Assembly: GCA_025924775.1 (NCBI GenBank)
Contig: JAICHS010000057.1
Span: 1-11,198, forward strand
Reading direction: 5' to 3'
From: Rhodanobacteraceae bacterium
GTDB lineage: Bacteria; Pseudomonadota; Gammaproteobacteria; Xanthomonadales; Rhodanobacteraceae
DNA: 11,198 nt
Below, piece by piece: positions 4,859 to 11,198 of this stretch. The position numbers and the translations under genes are program-made. Under the pieces are notes generated by a model. The model saw only the letters and a program-made list of their open reading frames with translations, was not told where the DNA came from and searched no databases. The stretch's first letter is position 1. Each line of letters begins with the position of its first letter.

Positions 4859-6519
4859 ACCCGCTCGAGGCTCTGTCGATCGGGGTTTCGGTACTCGGCT
4901 GGAGCCTGCTGCATTTTGTCTGGCAGGCGGCAATCGTGGCTGCGCTGTACGCCCTGCTGCGCGCGCTGTTGCCGCGCGGCAACCCGCGTTACGTGGCGGC
5001 GCTGCTGGCGCTGGTGGCGATGGCGGCGTGCCCGGTCGCGACCGCGTGGCACGAGCTGGCCGATGCGGCGCTGACTGCGGTGCAACCCGCTGGCATCGCA
5101 ATGACAGCGATGAGCGCGGTCGCGGGCGAGGTGTCGCACCCGGCGGCGGTACCGGTCTGGCGGGCGTGGCTGGCGGCAGCGTTGCCGTGGTTGGTCATGG
5201 CATGGGTGGCGGGTGTCGCCGTGCTGGGCGTGCGGGTGTATCGCCAGTGGCGTGGCTTGCGGCGGATGCTGGCGGTCGCGGAACGGCTGCCCGAATGGCA
5301 GGCGCGGGCCCGCGAATTTGCCGCTCGGCTGGGTCTGCGCCGCGTGGTGCCGGTGCTGGCCAGCGTGCGGGTGGCGACCCCGACGCTGGTGGGATGGTTG
5401 AAGCCGGCCGTGGTGCTGCCATTGGCGGTGCTGGCGCGCATGCCACCGGCGCAGATCGACCTGATCCTGGCGCATGAGCTGGCGCATCTGCGCCGCCTCG
5501 ATCATCTCGCAAACCTGTTTCAGGTGGTGCTGGAGACGCTGTTTTTCTATCACCCCGCGGTGCACTGGATTTCGAACGACGCGCGCAACGAACGCGAATT
5601 GTGTTGCGACGCCCTGGCGTTGCGCGTCACCGGCGGCCAGCGACGTGATTTCGTCGCGGCCCTGGCGGGGCTGGAGGAATTTCGCGCGGGCCGCGCCGAA
5701 CTGGCGCTGGCGGCCAGCGGCGGCGTGCTGGTGGAGCGCGCGTGGTTCATCGTGGGCGATGCGCCCAGGCGCAAGATTCACCACTCCTTGCGTAGTCATG
5801 CCGCGTTGTTGCTGGCTGCCGGCGTGCTGGTCGTCGCGGGGTGGAGCACGCATCAAGCCACATGGCGACAGCGCGACATGGCGCTGGTCGCCACCAACAA
5901 TTCGGTCGTGCAACGACTGGTTCGACATGACCTGGCCGTGTCGCTGGCGTGGTCTTCGCCGGCGCGGCCCATCGCAGGTCCACACCTGCTGCCCGTGCCG
6001 CGCGCGTTGGCAGCCGAGCCGCCGACGCCGCGCGTTGCGCCGACGCCCATACGCATCGCGGCGGTGGAGGAACCGGCGTTGACGCTGGCCGCACTCGCGC
6101 CGCGCCGCGCGCCGGCGGTGGCGGCCGTCGTTGCGCCCGCCAACGCGTCCATCACCGCGTCCACCACGATGCAGGCACCGGCTGTCGGCGCACCCGCGTT
6201 GCACCCGCGGCACACCGTGCCACCGGTCTATCCGCCGCAAGCGATGCTGGCGGGACTCCAAGGGCAGGTGACCGTCGAATTCACGCTGGACGCCGCCGGC
6301 GTGCCGCACGACCTGGCCGTGGTGGGTAACCGTGCGGGTCCACTCGACGCCGCGGCATTGCAGGCGTTGGGGCAATGGCGGTTTGCGCCGCCGGCGGTGT
6401 CCGGACGGCGCTACCGCCAGACCTTCACGTTCCAGCTGGATGCCGGGAACGCGGACGCTACCGCGCCTGCACCGGAGTGCCGGGTCGCGACCGGTACGCA
6501 CATCTGCAGGCGCCTGTAA
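4855..6519 (+). CDS. BlaR1-like M56 membrane metallopeptidase with C-terminal TonB domain
   Basis: This 554-residue membrane protein is the partner of the BlaI-like repressor. Predicted membrane segments lie at about 8-36, 46-65, 105-127 and 316-330. The cytoplasmic zinc protease motif HELAH is at 207-211 (H207, H211 as ligands, E208 catalytic). The downstream E248-L-C-C-D252 motif supplies the third ligand, as in M56 peptidases. After the last membrane segment there is a Pro/Ala-rich periplasmic linker (about 370-445) and a TonB-C-like domain from H453 (HTVPPVYPPQAMLAGLQGQV, then FTLDAAG and QWRFAPP). Unlike classical BlaR1 it has no penicillin-binding SxxK sensor domain at the C-terminus, so it probably does not sense beta-lactams by acylation. 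M56-TonB fusions are frequent in this bacterial group; the signal is unknown. Confidence 0.9.
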   Translation: MNPLEALSIGVSVLGWSLLHFVWQAAIVAALYALLRALLPRGNPRYVAALLALVAMAACPVATAWHELADAALTAVQPAGIAMTAMSAVAGEVSHPAAVPVWRAWLAAALPWLVMAWVAGVAVLGVRVYRQWRGLRRMLAVAERLPEWQARAREFAARLGLRRVVPVLASVRVATPTLVGWLKPAVVLPLAVLARMPPAQIDLILAHELAHLRRLDHLANLFQVVLETLFFYHPAVHWISNDARNERELCCDALALRVTGGQRRDFVAALAGLEEFRAGRAELALAASGGVLVERAWFIVGDAPRRKIHHSLRSHAALLLAAGVLVVAGWSTHQATWRQRDMALVATNNSVVQRLVRHDLAVSLAWSSPARPIAGPHLLPVPRALAAEPPTPRVAPTPIRIAAVEEPALTLAALAPRRAPAVAAVVAPANASITASTTMQAPAVGAPALHPRHTVPPVYPPQAMLAGLQGQVTVEFTLDAAGVPHDLAVVGNRAGPLDAAALQALGQWRFAPPAVSGRRYRQTFTFQLDAGNADATAPAPECRVATGTHICRRL

Positions 6520-6580
6520 TTCGCAATGCCGACGCGGGTGCGCGCGCGGTGCGGACGAACGGCTGAACGGTCGCCCGCGG

Positions 6581-6610
6581 TTGCAGCGCGCAAGCGCAAT
6601 TCTCGCTAAG
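6581..6610 (+). promoter_or_regulatory. Weak candidate promoter for the two-component operon
   Basis: TTGCAG (6581-6586) and GCTAAG (6605-6610) are 18 bases apart, about 42 bases before the response-regulator start. The -35 is fair, the -10 poor (three of six). The 133-bp gap from the M56 gene stop holds no clear terminator, so read-through from upstream is also possible. Confidence 0.25.
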
Positions 6611-6652
6611 CTTGCGACACGGCGCGTACATGCGCGAGCGCAGGAATATGCC

Positions 6653-7339
6653 ATGCGTGTGCTGGTGATCGAGGACAACAACGACATCGCCACCAATATC
6701 GGTGACTACCTCGAGGATCGTGGCCACGTAGTCGATTTTGCGGGCGACGGCGTCACCGGCCTGCACCTGGCGGTGGTCAACGACTTCGACGTGATCGTGC
6801 TGGACCTGACCCTGCCGGGCATGGACGGCATCATGGTATGCCAGAAGCTGCGGGGCGAGGCGCGCAAGCACACGCCGGTCCTGATGCTGACCGCGCGCGA
6901 TGCGCTGGAGCAAAAACTGACCGGTTTCGAGTCCGGCGCCGACGACTACATGACCAAGCCGTTCGCACTGGCCGAGCTGGCGGCGCGCCTGGAGGTGCTG
7001 GCGCGGCGTGGCAAGGGCCCCAAGAGCCGGGTGTTGAAGATCGCCGACCTCACCTACAACCTCGACACCCTGGTAGTGACACGCGCGGGCGAATCGATCC
7101 AGCTGAACCCGATCGGGCTGAAGCTGCTGCAGGCGTTGATGGAGGCCAGTCCGTCGGTCGTCACGCGCCAGGATCTTGAGCAGAAGGTGTGGGGCGAGGA
7201 GTTGCCCGATTCGGATTCGCTGCGCGTGCACATCCACGGCCTGCGCGCGGCCATCGACAAGCCCTTCGACAAGCCGCTGATCCACACCCGCCACGGCATC
7301 GGCTACCGCATGGTCGATCCGGATGCAGTCCCGGCGTAA
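6653..7339 (+). CDS. OmpR/PhoB-family response regulator
   Basis: The 228-residue DNA-binding regulator has a receiver domain at about 1-115 with acidic pocket E7/D8, phospho-acceptor D51 (IVLDLTLPGMDG), T80 (MLTARD) and K102 (DDYMTKPFAL). A winged-helix Trans_reg_C domain occupies about 130-222, with VVTRQDLEQKVWGEELPDSD, then LRVHIHGLRAAIDKPF and HTRHGIGYRM. AGGA (6642-6645) lies seven bases before ATG 6653. It overlaps the following kinase gene by 17 bases, so the two are a cognate pair. The subfamily resembles PmrA/BqsR/ColR-type regulators. Its target genes are not known; a direct-repeat box at 2421-2437 is a candidate site. Confidence 0.95.
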   Translation: MRVLVIEDNNDIATNIGDYLEDRGHVVDFAGDGVTGLHLAVVNDFDVIVLDLTLPGMDGIMVCQKLRGEARKHTPVLMLTARDALEQKLTGFESGADDYMTKPFALAELAARLEVLARRGKGPKSRVLKIADLTYNLDTLVVTRAGESIQLNPIGLKLLQALMEASPSVVTRQDLEQKVWGEELPDSDSLRVHIHGLRAAIDKPFDKPLIHTRHGIGYRMVDPDAVPA

Positions 7340-8618
7340 GCTCCGCTTCCGGCTGATCGTCACCTTCACGCTGTTCGGCTTCGGGCTGAGCGCGCTGTTC
7401 GCGGTAGCGTCGTTGTATGTGCGCGCCAAGGTCGAAAACCAGCTGATCAACCAGAGCCTCGAGGCCGACGTCCAGCAGGCGCTGGAGAACAAGCATCAGC
7501 ACCCCGACCAGCCGCTGCGCTCCAAGTTGGTGGAAGGCTGGTTGTGGAGCGACCGCACCGTGTACCAGGCGCCCTTGGCGTGGCAGGGGCTTGCGCCTGG
7601 CGTGTATGACATGCATGGCGGCAGCGACGGCAAGCCGCGGCACTACAAGTTGGCGGTCGCCCACAAGTACGGCCTGGATGCGTTCCTCACCTACGACATC
7701 AGCCGTGAGAGCCTGGGCAAGCGCCAGTTGATCACCGGCGTGATCGCGGTGGTGGTCTTGTTCACGTTGCTGTCGCTGGCGGTCGGCTACTGGCTGTCGC
7801 GGCGGGTGATGCGTCCGGTCACCGACCTGGCGCGGCGCCTGCGTGCGTTCCGCAGTGGCCAGCAGCTGGAACCACTGGCGCCGCACTTCGCGGAAGACGA
7901 GGTGGGCGAGCTGGCGGTGGCGCTGGACGACTACGCGCAGCGCCAGCGCGCGTTGATCCAGCGCGACCGGGAATTCAATTCCGACGTCAGCCACGAATTG
8001 CGCACGCCGCTGGCGGTGATCGCCAGTACCACCGAATTGCTGATGTCCACGCCCGATCTTCCGGAAAAGCTGCACACCCGGCTGCAACGCATCGAGCGCG
8101 CGGTACGCCAGTCCACCGAACTGACCCAGGCGCTGCTGCTGCTGTCGCGCGCCGAGAAGTCCGGCCCGGTCGATGGCGAAACCACCGACGTGGCCAAGGT
8201 GGTGGAAGAAATCATCGACACCCACCGTCCGGATCTTGGCCGCAAGCCCATCGAACTGCGTGCGGAGGTCGAGGCCCGGGCGACGGTGGAGGCGCCGTCA
8301 TCGGTGGTGGCGGTGGCGTTGGGCAACCTGGTTGGCAACGCCTGCAAGTACACCCAGGAAGGCGAGATCGTAGTGCGAGTCCAGCAGGGCCGCGTGCGGG
8401 TCGAGGATACCGGCCAGGGCATCAAGGCCGAGGACGCCGAGCACCTGTTCGATCGCGGCGTGCGCGGCAAGGGCGAAACCGTCAGCGGCGCGGGCCTTGG
8501 CCTTGCCATCGTGCGCCGGCTGTGCGAGTTGTACGGCTGGCGGGTCGCGCTGGCGCCGCGCGCAGGCAAGGGTTCGGTCGCGACGCTGGATTTCGGGGGC
8601 GACGGGGCCGAGGGCTGA
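7323..8618 (+). CDS. Membrane sensor histidine kinase
   Basis: This 431-residue kinase partners the preceding response regulator. Membrane segment 1 is at about 11-32 and segment 2 at about 136-158, enclosing a periplasmic sensor of roughly 100 residues (about 33-135) with no family I recognise. A HAMP linker follows (SRRVMRPVTDLARRLRAF). The H-box is SHELRTPLAV with phospho-acceptor H224. The HATPase domain has N335/N339 in the N-box (NLVGNACKYT), the G1 box DTGQGI at 362-367, and the G2 box GAGLGLAIV from 389. The start ATG 7323 lies inside the regulator gene. All catalytic motifs are intact, so it should be active; the signal is unknown. There is no terminator-quality hairpin after the stop. 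Confidence 0.95.
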   Translation: MQSRRKLRFRLIVTFTLFGFGLSALFAVASLYVRAKVENQLINQSLEADVQQALENKHQHPDQPLRSKLVEGWLWSDRTVYQAPLAWQGLAPGVYDMHGGSDGKPRHYKLAVAHKYGLDAFLTYDISRESLGKRQLITGVIAVVVLFTLLSLAVGYWLSRRVMRPVTDLARRLRAFRSGQQLEPLAPHFAEDEVGELAVALDDYAQRQRALIQRDREFNSDVSHELRTPLAVIASTTELLMSTPDLPEKLHTRLQRIERAVRQSTELTQALLLLSRAEKSGPVDGETTDVAKVVEEIIDTHRPDLGRKPIELRAEVEARATVEAPSSVVAVALGNLVGNACKYTQEGEIVVRVQQGRVRVEDTGQGIKAEDAEHLFDRGVRGKGETVSGAGLGLAIVRRLCELYGWRVALAPRAGKGSVATLDFGGDGAEG

Positions 8619-8691
8619 TGCGCGGACGGGCGCGCGGACCACGCAGCACGTCGCGGTCCGGGCCTCGCGGCTGACGTATACTCGCGCCAGA

Positions 8692-8733
8692 TTCGCAGGC
8701 CCGGGGTGGTGGAACAAAATTTGCAGGCCCAGG
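8692..8733. repeat. 14-bp direct repeat pair around the pilT sigma-54 promoter
   Basis: TTCGCAGGCCCGGG (8692-8705) and TTTGCAGGCCCAGG (8720-8733) match at 12 of 14 positions, with a 28-bp period. The second copy contains the -12 element of the proposed sigma-54 promoter. It may be a small local duplication or a regulator half-site pair. Confidence 0.5.
8710..8725 (+). promoter_or_regulatory. Sigma-54 (RpoN) promoter upstream of pilT
   Basis: The sequence TGGAACAAAATTTGCA (8710-8725) fits the -24/-12 consensus TGGCACG-N4-TTGCW, with GG at 8711-8712 and GC at 8723-8724 exactly ten bases apart. Only the C of the -24 box and the following G deviate. The predicted start is near 8736, about 68 nt before the pilT ATG. 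Sigma-54 control of pilus genes through PilS/PilR is established for pilin promoters. An activator site was not identified. Confidence 0.7.
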
Positions 8734-8803
8734 TATCGGTTACAGTGATGCCGGTTGCCGCCGACTATGCGTGGGCGGCGGTCATTCTTGTCGGAGGGGG
8801 TTC

Positions 8804-9841
8804 ATGGATATCGCTGAACTGTTGGCCTTTTCGGTCAAGAACAAGGCCTCGGATTTGCACCTGTCGGCGGGCCTGCCGCCGATGATCCGGGTGGATGGCG
8901 ACATCCGCCGCATCAACCTGCCCGCGCTCGAGCACAAGCAGGTGCACGCGCTGGTGTACGACATCATGTCGGACAAGCAACGGCGTGATTACGAAGAATT
9001 CCTTGAGGTCGACTTCTCGTTCGAGATTCCCGGCCTCGCGCGCTTCCGCGTCAACGCCTTCAACCAGAATCGCGGCGCGGGCGCGGTGTTCCGTACCATT
9101 CCGGCGGAAGTCTGGACGCTGGAAGACCTGGGCACCCCCAAGATCTTCAAGGACCTGATCGAGCAGCCGCAGGGCCTGATCCTGGTGACCGGGCCGACCG
9201 GCTCGGGCAAGTCGACCACGCTGGCGGCCATGGTCGATCACGTCAACAAGAACCACTTCGGACACATCCTGTCGATCGAAGATCCGATCGAATTCGTGCA
9301 CACCGCGCAGAAGTGCGTCATCAACCAGCGCGAGGTGCACCGGGACACGCACGGTTTCACCGAAGCCCTGCGCTCGGCGCTGCGCGAAGACCCGGACTAC
9401 ATTCTGGTTGGTGAGATGCGCGACATCGAAACCATCCGCCTGGCGCTGACCGCCGCGGAAACCGGACACTTGGTATTCGCCACCTTGCACACCAACTCGG
9501 CGGCCAAGACCATCGACCGCATCATCGACGTGTTCCCGGCGGGTGAAAAGCCGATGGTGCGCTCGATGTTGTCGGAATCGTTGCGCGCGGTGATCACGCA
9601 GACGCTGCTGAAGAAGGTTGGCGGCGGGCGCGTACCGGCGTGGGAAATCATGGTCGGCATTCCGGCCATCCGCAACCTGATCCGCGAGGACAAGGTGGCG
9701 CAGATGTATTCGGCCATCCAGACCGGCCAGCAGTACGGCATGCAGACGATGGACCAGTGCCTGCAGGACCTGGTGCGGCGCGGCCTGATCACGCGCCAGG
9801 ATGCGCTGTCGCGGGCCAAGGTCAAAGAGACCTTCAAGTGA
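8804..9841 (+). CDS. pilT: Type IV pilus retraction ATPase PilT
   Basis: PilT is the hexameric cytoplasmic motor that depolymerises type IV pili, driving twitching motility and DNA uptake. The 345-residue product is the standard length. It starts MDIAELLAFSVKNKASDLHLS and has the PAS-like N-terminal domain (1-100), Walker A GPTGSGKST (130-138, K136), the Asp box HILSIEDPIEF (154-164), Walker B with catalytic E204 (ILVGEMRD), the His box HLVFATLHT (222-230) and the PilT-specific AIRNLIRE motif (288-295), which is needed for retraction. ATG 8804 is chosen because GGAGG (8793-8797) lies six bases upstream and it gives the canonical N-terminus; an upstream in-frame GTG at 8771 would add non-homologous residues. 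It is followed after 214 bp by pilU. Confidence 0.98.
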   Translation: MDIAELLAFSVKNKASDLHLSAGLPPMIRVDGDIRRINLPALEHKQVHALVYDIMSDKQRRDYEEFLEVDFSFEIPGLARFRVNAFNQNRGAGAVFRTIPAEVWTLEDLGTPKIFKDLIEQPQGLILVTGPTGSGKSTTLAAMVDHVNKNHFGHILSIEDPIEFVHTAQKCVINQREVHRDTHGFTEALRSALREDPDYILVGEMRDIETIRLALTAAETGHLVFATLHTNSAAKTIDRIIDVFPAGEKPMVRSMLSESLRAVITQTLLKKVGGGRVPAWEIMVGIPAIRNLIREDKVAQMYSAIQTGQQYGMQTMDQCLQDLVRRGLITRQDALSRAKVKETFK

Positions 9842-9857
9842 CCGCAGGATGCGGTCA
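9839..9857 (+). repeat. Hairpin spanning the pilT stop codon
   Basis: TGACCGC (9839-9845) and GCGGTCA (9851-9857) pair perfectly over 7 bp with loop AGGAT. The stop codon TGA forms the 5' foot of the stem. No T-run follows, so it is not a typical intrinsic terminator; it could protect the pilT mRNA end or slow read-through. Confidence 0.5.
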
Positions 9858-9910
9858 TCCCGTGCAGGCCACGGTTGGCCGACGGCGCGGGGTCCGGTAG
9901 AGGAATTCGG

Positions 9911-9927
9911 GCGTCTGCAAAAGACGC
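9911..9927 (+). repeat. Second hairpin in the pilT-pilU gap
   Basis: GCGTCT (9911-9916) and AGACGC (9922-9927) pair perfectly over 6 bp around loop GCAAA. No T-run follows. Confidence 0.4.
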
Positions 9928-9962
9928 TGGGTTACGCAGTCTGTCCGTGGGTGTTGCCCGTT

Positions 9963-10004
9963 GGGCCGGCCCTCGGCCGTTCAAATTCGCTCCGGACGAA
10001 TTTG
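9963..10004 (+). repeat. Palindrome plus strong 8-bp hairpin before pilU
   Basis: GGGCCGGCCC (9963-9972) is a 10-bp perfect palindrome. It is followed by CAAATTCG (9982-9989) and CGAATTTG (9997-10004), an 8-bp perfect inverted repeat around CTCCGGA, which itself contains the palindrome TCCGGA. The AT-rich arms stand out from the surrounding GC-rich sequence. The hairpin ends about 50 nt before the pilU ATG, so it could be an operator or a 5'-UTR structure. No convincing separate pilU promoter was found. Confidence 0.5.
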
Positions 10005-10055
10005 TCGGGCTTTCGCCGGGATGATGAAGACAAGCATCAAACTTTGGAGCGTGCC

Positions 10056-11198
10056 ATGAGCGCAGTCGATTTCACGTCTTTCCTCAAGCTGATGGTGCAC
10101 AAGAAGGCGTCGGACCTGTTCATCACGGCCGGCGCCCCGCCATCGATCAAGGTCAACGGCCGCATCGTGCCGATCACGCAGACGCCCCTGACCGCGTCGG
10201 AAGCGCGTGACATGGTGCTGAACGTGATGAACCCGCTCCAGCGCGAGGAGTTCGAGAAAACCCATGAATGCCAGTTCGCGATCGGTGTCGCTGGCGTCGG
10301 GCGGTTTCGCGTGTCGTGCTTTTACCAGCGCAACTGCGTTGGCATGGTGTTGCGCCGGATCGAGTCCAAGATTCCGACCATCGAGGAACTGAACCTGCAT
10401 CCGATCGTCAAGCAGCTGGCGATGACCAAGCGCGGCGTGGTGATTTTCGTGGGCGCCACCGGCTCGGGCAAATCGACGTCGCTGGCGTCGATGATCGGTT
10501 ATCGCAACCAGAACTCCACGGGACACATCATCACCATCGAGGATCCCATCGAGTACGTACACAAGCACGAAGGCTGCATCATCACCCAGCGCGAACTTGG
10601 CATCGACACCGACAGCTGGGAAAACGCGCTGAAGAACACCCTGCGCCAGGCGCCGGACGTGATCATGATCGGCGAGGTACGCACCCGCGAAACCATGGAA
10701 TACGCCATCCACTTCTCGGAGACGGGCCACCTGGTGCTGTGCACGCTGCACGCCAACAACGCCAACCAGGCGCTGGAGCGCATCGTCCATTTCTTCCCCG
10801 AGGACGTGCGCGAACAGCTGTACATGGACTTGTCGTTGAACATGAAAGGCATCGTCGCGCAGCAGCTGATTCCGACGCCCGACGGCAAGGGCCGCCGCGT
10901 GTGCATGGAGGTAATGCTGGGCACGCCGCTGATCCAGGATTACATCCGCAAGGGCGAGATCCACAAGATCAAGGACGTGATGAAGCAGTCGACCAACCTT
11001 GGCATGTGCACCTTCGACCAGAGCCTGGTCGAGCTGTATCACGCCGGCCACATCGGCTACGAAGACGCGTTGCGCTACGCCGACTCGGCCAACGAGGTGC
11101 GGCTGGCGATCAAGCTGGCGCAAGGCGGGGACGCACACACGCTGTCGCAGGGACTGGGCGACGTGGAACTGGTGGAGACGCGCGACAGCGGGCATCGA
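10056..11198 (+). CDS. pilU: Type IV pilus ATPase PilU (partial, C-terminus beyond right edge)
   Basis: PilU is the PilT paralogue that assists PilT-dependent retraction and supports high retraction force. The frame is open for 381 codons to the edge with no stop; since the family is about 370-390 residues, only a few residues are probably missing. Features: N-terminal KKASDLFITAGAPPS, Walker A GATGSGKST (133-141, K139), Asp box HIITIEDPIEYVH (157-169), catalytic E207 in MIGEVRTRET, and His box HLVLCTLHANNA (225-236). It lacks the PilT AIRNLIRE motif and has PLIQDYIRKGEI in its place, which distinguishes PilU from PilT. GGAG (10046-10049) sits six bases before ATG. The 214-bp gap from pilT contains several hairpins. 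Confidence 0.96.
   Translation, partial: MSAVDFTSFLKLMVHKKASDLFITAGAPPSIKVNGRIVPITQTPLTASEARDMVLNVMNPLQREEFEKTHECQFAIGVAGVGRFRVSCFYQRNCVGMVLRRIESKIPTIEELNLHPIVKQLAMTKRGVVIFVGATGSGKSTSLASMIGYRNQNSTGHIITIEDPIEYVHKHEGCIITQRELGIDTDSWENALKNTLRQAPDVIMIGEVRTRETMEYAIHFSETGHLVLCTLHANNANQALERIVHFFPEDVREQLYMDLSLNMKGIVAQQLIPTPDGKGRRVCMEVMLGTPLIQDYIRKGEIHKIKDVMKQSTNLGMCTFDQSLVELYHAGHIGYEDALRYADSANEVRLAIKLAQGGDAHTLSQGLGDVELVETRDSGHR

Noticed and set aside
4460..6519. A beta-lactam resistance regulatory pair
   Set aside because: No penicillin-binding sensor domain in the peptidase and no beta-lactamase gene nearby.
6605..6616. CTTAG half-site upstream of the response regulator as evidence of autoregulation
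   Set aside because: Only one half-site is present; no second copy at the 11-bp spacing on either side.
4672..6696. Long minus-strand open frame opposite the BlaI/M56 genes
   Set aside because: The translation is Arg/His/Gln-rich with no recognisable domain, typical of the antisense of high-GC coding DNA; the plus strand carries catalytic motifs in order.
8635..8660. CGGACC/GGTCCG stem after the kinase gene as terminator
   Set aside because: 6-bp stem with a 14-nt loop and no T-run; too weak to call.
8677..8682. TATACT as a sigma-70 -10 for pilT
   Set aside because: A good -10 hexamer, but the corresponding -35 position (8654-8659, CGGTCC) does not match; kept only as a possible secondary promoter.
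9981..11195. 404-codon minus-strand open frame opposite pilU
   Set aside because: It is a shadow of pilU codon use; the plus-strand frame is an intact PilU with all ATPase motifs.

Overview
The window is GC-rich, tightly packed bacterial chromosome. The protein sequences (PilT, PilU, RimK and a FecR/DUF6600-type protein) look gammaproteobacterial and fit best with the Xanthomonadaceae/Lysobacterales (Lysobacter, Luteimonas or Xanthomonas-like). That placement is from memory of family resemblance, not from a search. No insertion sequence, phage gene, CRISPR array or rRNA is visible, and this is mostly core-genome content.

Layout. 1-2275 (minus) is a secreted FecR/DUF6600-like protein whose C-terminus, a 19-residue Gln-rich tandem repeat, runs off the left edge. 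2276-2507 is a divergent intergenic region with a candidate minus-strand promoter, a CTTAGG-N5-CTTAGG direct repeat resembling a response-regulator box, and a candidate tRNA promoter. 2508-2581 is tRNA-Gly(CCC). 2582-2743 is a leader with competing hairpins ending in a terminator-like stem and T-run. 2744-3697 is rimK. 3760-4314 is a small unrecognised lipoprotein gene with its own promoter inside the end of rimK. 4460-4858 and 4855-6519 form a BlaI/BlaR1-like pair (repressor plus M56 metallopeptidase with a TonB C-terminal domain). 6653-7339 and 7323-8618 form an OmpR-family response regulator/histidine kinase pair. 8804-9841 is pilT, behind a very good sigma-54 promoter match. 10056-11198 is pilU, truncated by the right edge just before its expected end.

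How the genes work together. PilT and PilU are the retraction ATPases of type IV pili (twitching, DNA uptake). The BlaI/M56-TonB pair and the two-component pair are two separate envelope-sensing modules placed side by side. The two-component regulator belongs to a subfamily whose members bind direct repeats with 11-bp spacing, so it is a testable candidate for the repeat upstream of the FecR/DUF6600-like gene. RimK adds glutamate to ribosomal protein S6. The tRNA-Gly/rimK junction suggests co-transcription with a conditional terminator.

I see no complete new system. The observations most worth following are the attenuator-like rimK leader, the sigma-54 promoter of pilT, the PmrA/BqsR-like box, and the fast-evolving Q-rich repeat.
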